Assembly (NCBI GenBank): GCA_018389105.1
Contig: JACATO010001026.1
Location: 62,001 to 126,000, forward strand
Reading direction: 5' to 3'
Length of the DNA stretch: 64,000 bases
Origin: Nautilus pompilius
Lineage: Eukaryota > Mollusca > Cephalopoda > Nautilida > Nautilidae
Part shown: piece after piece, positions 57,801 to 64,000 of the stretch
Numbering within the stretch: the stretch's first letter is position 1
Layout of the letters: the number at the start of each line of letters is the position of its first letter
The notes under the pieces: generated by a model
The model's database searches: none
Told to the model about the DNA's origin: nothing
The model's input: the letters and a program-made list of their open reading frames with translations, nothing else
Position numbers and translations under genes: made by a program

Positions 57801-60800
57801 TTTAGTAGAAAAAATAAAGGAAATTTAATGTCATAAAGTCTGCAATCAAAACTTAAATCTAATGTACCTACTGGTAATCATCAGTCAGTCGTGATCTGAA
57901 AGTACAAATAAAGTCTTCGTGCCTCCTCTGCTGCAGCTGATTTCCCACATCTGCAAATACCTCTCTTGCTAAGTCATCAACTGCACCCTTACTGAAAATT
58001 AACAATATAGCAATGTAATAACAGAACTCATCAAGTAATCAAGCAATAATAATTTATAGCATCACCCAATATTTTCTTTTCCCAAAGTGATCTGGAATGT
58101 CAAACATAAAAACAAATGTACTTAACTTACATTTGATGTATTCATGCTCTGTCATTTTGTTTGAGTGAAAGTCTAAAACTCATCTTTTTTGTAGCTAGTA
58201 TTAGCATTTTATTATTTTAAAAACCTCAACATTTTCAAAGCAGACATTAAGCATTTCTATTTCCCAAGTTATTAACTATCTACAAAAATATGAAAAAATT
58301 ATTATCTAAAAAAAAGAAGAAAAAATTAATTTTCTTCTAGGTCTTGTATAGTACATTAACATGTTTAAATATCTTTGCTAAATTTGAATAGCAACCATAA
58401 ATAATACCTTCAGATATGTAATTTTTTAAAATTAAATTTGTCAATTTGAGGCAGAAAAATTGACATTTCACTTGAAATCCTTTCTCAATAAAACACTGTT
58501 ATGAAAGATTAACTAAGAAATCTATATCAAGGAATAACAGTTAAATTACTAATGGATCTAATCCAAGTATGTCCTAAATGAAAGGGCAAGTGTGGTAAAA
58601 AAATTAAAGTTATCTTCACACATTGTTCATTCACTGGTAAACATTGCACTGCCAACAAACTGTAACAAAAGGCCCTATGACCATGTGGAATGGAAGTCAG
58701 TGAAAGCCACAAAAGCATCAGCTTATTATTTTTTAAAAGCTACAATGGGCTTATTCTGTTCAAATTGAACTGAACAAAATTGGGAAAAAATTAACATAAT
58801 ATTTTGTAAATCAGTATTAGGAATATTTAATTTATAAATTTTGGAAGAATATTATATTTATTTGTCTTATAATTCTAGGATATTGATTTCAATACAATTA
58901 TCAAAATATCTTCTCTTTTTTTCACTGTTTTCTCTAGTGATAAGGCAAGTATTTGTATATTAAAGTACAATATTCAGTATGTGAAATGTCAATCTAAGAA
59001 AGACCTTAATCTAGAATCAATTGTAAAATATACAAAAATGTTGGTTGTAAGTACAAAAGAATCAGGTGAATTTATACACAGAAAGAACAATGAGATGAGA
59101 TTAGTACACAAAATGTTTAAAAGAGTAACTCATTTAACAAATGTGGACAATATTCCTTGATGGGACTTACCAAAATGATGGTAACCTGTAACACAGTAAA
59201 GAAAGTGATCCAAATTTGAAAAAAAAAGCATCAACTAACATGAATACTAATGAGAAAGTGAGAACCTGTAAATAATTGAACAGTAAGGAAATCTGCTCTT
59301 TTTGTATCATTAAATGAAGTGTGATATAAAAAGCCCTCATTAATTAGTGCATGAAGAAAGGCTTAACAAGATATCATTTGCAAATGAGTTAAATTAATTT
59401 TTTTATTTAAGTCTAATAATTTTTACACATTTGTAGATTGCTCCTCACTAAGTGGTATACAGCTATCAGAGGTTTAGAGTAAGAACATAAACTCTTCTCT
59501 ACCTCAAGATATACTACATATTACAAAAATATATTCATTTACTATTTCTCTACTTTGTACCTAACAACATTTTAAATCTGGCCTTTGATGACTTGATTAT
59601 TATGGAAATCATAAATACACTTCCAGACCAAAAGCCCTGTGATCAGTAATTTGGCATTTTTAAAAAAAAAAACACTAAACTTGTGAATTGGTAATTAGAC
59701 TAAAACAGATATTACTTATTAAAGCCATCAAAAATATTTTAAGACTTTCTTGTTGTGTTTCCAAAAGAGTTTCTGATATTAAAAATGTCATATATCAACT
59801 GAGACTTACCCTAAGAATAAATTGTGTTTATTGTTCAATCTGCTGACAATGGTCTTGATGTCATGATAGTCTGGAAATATTCTGTTTCTATTGATGAACT
59901 TCTCTATTTTCTTGTTAACTTCTTCATATCTAGTACCTAAAATAATATTAAATATCTTTTTAAAAAATCAAATTTGGATAGAAAAAATAATTCATAACTG
60001 TTAATTCAACACATGTCTTGCAGAAATTCTGTGTGGATTACTAAACTTTTTCTTCTTTTTTTTGCATGATGGTTTTAAATCTGAGAAAACTGCATACACA
60101 ATCAAGTCACTTTAAATCTTGTGCAAGTCTGTTGATTTATGGAAATAGGTTTGTTTCTAGTGATTTAATGATCATTTGGTAGAATATGACTAGCAGAAAA
60201 TACTATGTATATTACTACAAGGGACAAGTTTGTCATTTGATTTTCATTTGACTAACAACACAAAATTTATTTAGCATAACTTTAGTGCTCTACAAGAGTG
60301 TTAATATGTCATATCACTTTGCAATTAATGTAAAATAAAACCTATATAGATGATTTAGAAGATTTGTACACTGAGAGGGAAATAATGAAAAAACAATTAT
60401 AATTCACATATGGGCAAAGGGGATTTTTACAAGAAAAATTATAAAATAATAGTATTGCTCTAACCTTGTAATGATTACTTTAAAGCGATAGAGTTGTCAC
60501 TGCCAGTAAATCTACGATTTTATCGACCAATGACACAAGAGAAAAAACTGGCTGCTAAGATTTTGATGTTGCTAATCCCCTATCAATCCATCTTTGAATG
60601 AAGTTAAATGCTAATGGAAATTATAGTGCAAAGGTATGAAATTCATAAGAGCTGTCAGATTACTTTCACAGATTACAAGTATGTTATTATAACAGATAAT
60701 GGTCATAATTCAATCCAAACAAAAAAATCTCCTTTTGATAAATATCTCAATAATCTAAACATTTGTTCATTTGCTTTACATTTAACATGCAATATTATGT

Positions 60801-61676
60801 ATACTATTAATTTCTAATATGTAAACATGTCTCTCATTTAATTGCTTATTAGATTACCCAAAAATATGAATCCAAAACAGCAACATTTTATTATTAATTA
60901 AGGCTCACCAAAGTAAATGTTATCTTTGTGGAACCACATAAACAAACAAAAATTGGTTGATAGGAAAACGGTTTTTATACATGTTTTTTTTTCAGAACTC
61001 ATCAAGTTATCTTTTTATATTTGGCATCAGTTCATGGTTAAACTTAGGAGTGAATAGATATGTAGAAATAATTTTTAAACAAATAACAGAAACATTTGAT
61101 CAGATTTTCAAAAAAAAAAAGTTTTGCTACTCCTGATTTTAAATTAAATATTAAATTATTCAGTAAATACCAAAATGATTATACTGGTATTTATTTTCTA
61201 GTTATGAAAGATTTAACTTTTTTTTGTTCAAGTGTTTATTTCTTTAAGAAAGTCATGTAAAAATTCAGATCCTTATAACCACTAATCAAAAAAACTCTGG
61301 CTGAAATTTACTTCACTCACATTAAAATTATCAGGCTTAAGAAAATCACTAAAACAAATTGACAACCCTATTGCATATAACTTAGTAGAAAAGTTCATTC
61401 ACACAGAACACAAACACACAAACAGCAAGCATAATAAGTTTACAGCAATAATACAAGAAAATAAGCAATAATTGTATGCATACCATTATAGTGAAATCGT
61501 CTTTCTGCAGGTCGACCTGTGGTGCAATCCCTGTTTTTCAGCTGACACAGCTTCTCCCAGACTTTCACAAATTTTCTCTTTAATTTGTCTTCATATATAT
61601 AACAAGAATCTATTTCTTCCAGACTATCCAGTGACAGATCCTGCTCCTGCACTTTTTCTATTTCATTACGAATATC
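53958..61676 (-). CDS. DAXX: DAXX homologue, six 3' exons (gene continues off the right edge)
   Basis: DAXX is the nuclear chaperone that, with ATRX, deposits histone H3.3 and also acts as a SUMO-reading transcriptional co-repressor in PML bodies. Six exons join in one 526-codon frame plus stop: 61,676-61,484; 59,936-59,810; 57,991-57,872; 57,415-57,328; 56,910-56,772; 54,871-53,958. The first four cover the histone-binding domain: KLKRKFVKVWEKLCQLKN, TTGRPAERRFHYNGTRYEEV, NRIFPDYHDIKTIV, LAREVFADVGNQLQQRRHED and SRLTDDYQPSLDPALFD. An acidic run follows, then a long Ser/Tyr-rich tail, ending IIVLSDSD, the same C-terminal SUMO-interaction motif as human DAXX. All introns are GT-AG except one GC-AG. 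No stops or frameshifts were seen. The N-terminal helical-bundle exons (about 180 residues) lie beyond 64 kb or were not recognised. Confidence 0.93.
56772..56910 (-). CDS. DAXX: DAXX exon with acidic region
   Basis: Reads VIDKYANKQYEMGLEPQEV, completing the histone-binding domain, then an acidic run, EDDEEEENIDVPELEEEDE, equivalent to the glutamate-rich region of other DAXX proteins. It ends GAAG before GCAAGT, a GC donor; the split codon joins exactly to the next exon. Confidence 0.92.
57328..57415 (-). CDS. DAXX: DAXX exon, histone-binding domain part 4
   Basis: After acceptor TTTGTTTCAG it reads PSLDPALFDIDLRKKLEENR then KISQTRLDE, matching the human DPALSDPVLARRLRENR region. Donor GTATGT. 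Phase 2 in, phase 0 out. Confidence 0.93.
57630..57672. repeat. (TAA)n microsatellite in a DAXX intron
   Basis: Interrupted TAA/TAATAA tract, about 43 bp, between DAXX exons. Confidence 0.85.
57872..57991 (-). CDS. DAXX: DAXX exon, histone-binding domain part 3
   Basis: After acceptor AATTTTCAG it reads KGAVDDLAREVFADVGNQLQ and QRRHEDFICTFRSRLTDDY with a split Gln codon. Donor choice matters: GTAGGT at 57,871 keeps the frame and restores D-D-Y-Q-P, whereas the GTACAT four bases on would leave an in-frame TAG. Confidence 0.92.
59810..59936 (-). CDS. DAXX: DAXX exon, histone-binding domain part 2
   Basis: After acceptor ATATTATTTTAG it reads GTRYEEVNKKIEKFINRNRI, FPDYHDIKTIV and SRLNNKHNLFL with a split Gly codon. 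TRY-x-EVN and FPDY are highly conserved in DAXX. Donor GTAAGT. Confidence 0.93.
61484..61676 (-). CDS. DAXX: DAXX exon, histone-binding domain part 1
   Basis: After acceptor TGTATTTTGCAG it reads DIRNEIEKVQEQDLSLDSLE, KLKRKFVKVWEKLCQLKN and TTGRPAERRFHYN. The Glu of RPAERR aligns with the human DAXX Glu known (from memory, residue 225) to help read Gly90 of H3.3, so the H3.3-specific pocket seems conserved. Donor GTATGC. It begins in phase 0, so an upstream coding exon must exist. Confidence 0.92.
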
Positions 61677-64000
61677 CTGCAAAATACAAAATGAAATGGA
61701 TAGATTCAAAATAACCAAATATTGTCAGACAGGTTAGGCAGCCAACAATGTATATTGCTAGAAAATATGGGTAGAACAAAGAAAAAATCTCTAAAATCTA
61801 TTTTACTAGAAATGCTCTAAAGAGAGAGACTAACTATTGATTTATATATGAATTTAAACTGAAAGCAAACCCTAGAATTTTGAAATTATTCAGTTTTAAT
61901 GTTGCAAACTAAAAAACACATTTTTAAATTTTAAAAAACCTATGAAGTGTCGCAAAACTTTGATTTTTTTCAAAAAATAAACAAAGATTTTTTATATATC
62001 TTAGAAATACTGCTTTAATAGATTTTTCTCCCTTCAAGTGCAATATTTTCCCTATCACTAAGATAAAAGCTGCTCTACAAAGATGATCTAAATAACCATT
62101 TTAAAACTGAAAAGTGTAAATCATCCCTGTTACAGAAAACATACATTAAATAAGACAAAATTCTATTTATTTTACAGATAAAAGTTTATTTTACAGTTTA
62201 TTTGTCAACATTATTATCCATTTTTATGGTAACTAATTAACAGTAAATAGAGCATTCTTAGTTAGTCTCAGCCATTAAAACAATGCAACACATTAGCCTG
62301 TTTTATTAGCAACAAATTTCTGATCTGGTTTACAATATGAATATTGAAGAGGAGTCCACTAGGACACTGATTTGAGTATCATGTTTCTAAGTTCTTTTTT
62401 TTCCCAAGAAAGACTAAGTCATATTAAAAAAAATAGATCAGGTCCTACATTATGAAAACTTAATTTAAAATTTACATATAGATTACAAAAGACTTCTTTT
62501 TTTAAAATAAAAGCTACACTTTCTATTGTTTCTCAGATTTTTATTTAATATTGTAGATTAAATCCAACAATGCAGTTATAATAGACTCTGTTCTTTACAG
62601 CTGCAAATTCTATTTCACAAAAAAATAATAAAGCACAAACATCTTAGCAGCTTTCCAAATCAAATAAATAAAATTAAAAGTTTTCTTTATGGTAAAATAT
62701 TTTTAAAATAATTTAAACCACAGTAAAAATTATAGTTAACAAATCATATTCATTAAATAATTTTTTTTCTTCTAATTTCAGGAATCTCAAATTTCTATTT
62801 GTCAAATAACTTCTAAAATTCTTCAAATATGTAGCACCCTCTGTGACTCCTTAGCATGGCTGTAATTATTTGATTTTATAAAATTTTAGAGTATCCTAAA
62901 TATTTAATTAGAATGCCAGTTTACATGCTAGTTTTATCTATATCTATTAAAAGTAGAATACTTTCTAATTCACCACAAATGATGAATTACTGGAAAATAG
63001 TATGAAAACACAAAGAACAAAATTTTTCAAACATAAGTAGTCAGTAAAGTAAACATGCTTTTTACTGACTACCAAACAAAGAGGTGTCTAATTCTACTAA
63101 TCCATGCAAATTTTAAGTTAAAAAGTTCTTTTAAAGATATATAAATCAAAATTTCCCAATAAGAGGTTGGAAAAGTACAGAATACATTCTCTACCATGAA
63201 TGGCCAAAAAAAAAACACTCTAGTTAAGCAATGCATACAAATTTTAATTACACAAGAGTTACTAAATCCAAATTAACTATGTAAACATGATTTCGAAATC
63301 ATAATCAGACAAATCAGTGGATGACTAAAGTACCTGGTATCCAAAGCAGTATAGGCATATTGAAAAGATATTATTCCAAGTGTTTCTAAAATGGTAAGTA
63401 AACCCTATACCATCAAGTATAATCTAATGACCAGCAGATGCTGCAAATAACCAATGCTTTATGTAGGAAATCTTCAACATCTAAAAATACAATCATTTCC
63501 AAATTTAATATTAAACTAAAGACTACAATTATTGTTTCTGAACAAATATTCCTATTTTGTATACAATCACTGTAATTTCACTATGGATATATTATCTTAG
63601 GTGACTTTGATTTTGTGGTATCTATGACATCCTTTCAGGAATTTTGGTAGAATATCATTGTTTAGCTCATAGTAGTTTCTTGGTACTAATTTAAAAGTTG
63701 TATTGCCATTCGTTACAATTACTTTAATCTTTTGTAATGTCCTGTTTATTTAAAGAAAACAAAAACAATACGATACTTTACTAGTTTTCAAAAGCAAGTC
63801 TGAAAACACTACTGAGATGTTGGCCATGCTGTATCTGTTGACTTGCTAGCCATTTAAAAACTACACCAATCCAAAAGTAAAATTATTTGATATGCACATT
63901 TGTTTACATTAAAAAGTAACATCTGTAAATAAAATTACTCCCATAAAATCTAGCAAAAGCAATAATGAAAAGAAATAGATGCAAAGTTGGCAAGAAAAAG
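61677..64000. other. Presumed DAXX intron to the window edge
   Basis: AT-rich sequence. I looked on the minus strand for the conserved N-terminal DAXX helical-bundle exons and did not find them. Confidence 0.45.

Noticed and set aside
1..64000. CRISPR arrays, operons, bacterial promoters or ribosome binding sites
   Set aside because: None seen; intron-bearing genes and mariner, hAT and pogo elements show this is animal nuclear DNA.

Overview
The window is AT-rich animal nuclear DNA with long introns, microsatellites and many decayed cut-and-paste transposons. No bacterial or organelle genes were seen. Three conserved metazoan genes can be read from small exons with good splice sites: SCAI, DR1 (NC2-beta) and DAXX. 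The DAXX protein is too divergent for a typical vertebrate. Together with the transposon mix this suggests an arthropod, perhaps a chelicerate. A horseshoe crab, whose lineage has old genome duplications, would fit the dead gene copies seen here, but the species is inferred and not proven.

Layout. About 6.2 to 23.2 kb, minus strand: the first three recognisable exons of a SCAI homologue, separated by introns of about 9 and 8 kb; the rest of the gene would lie off the left edge. The middle exon carries two in-frame stops. The introns hold a mariner (6.9-8.3 kb), a pogo-type MITE (9.3-9.9 kb), LINE scraps, a nearly complete hAT with 8-bp target duplication (15.15-18.28 kb) and a second, decayed hAT (20.1-22.1 kb). 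About 23.6 to 32 kb is a nest of mobile DNA: an R2/R4-like LINE scrap, the end of a Tigger that resembles mammalian copies, hAT scraps, a pogo/Tigger-type element (25,665-28,899) that encloses a decayed gene of an uncharacterised multicopy family, and a mariner sitting in a hAT relic.

About 36.2-37.0 kb is an inverted copy of the DNA flanking the mariner at 3.2-4.6 kb, and preserves the empty insertion site. About 39.5-43.2 kb, plus strand, is a dead DR1 gene with three exons and recognisable splice sites but many stops and indels. About 44-52 kb holds further Tigger, hAT, LINE and mariner remains. About 54.0-61.7 kb, minus strand, is the apparently intact 3' part of DAXX: six exons with one continuous 526-residue frame from the histone-binding domain to the C-terminal SUMO-interaction motif. 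Its 5' exons lie beyond the right edge.

The genes do not form an operon or pathway. The biological story is one of genome decay: one gene intact as far as it is visible (DAXX), one damaged (SCAI), one dead (DR1), in a region repeatedly hit by DNA transposons. The most unusual object is the unclassified protein family at 26.5-28.2 kb, which has a spliced 5' leader and may be a transposon of an undescribed type.
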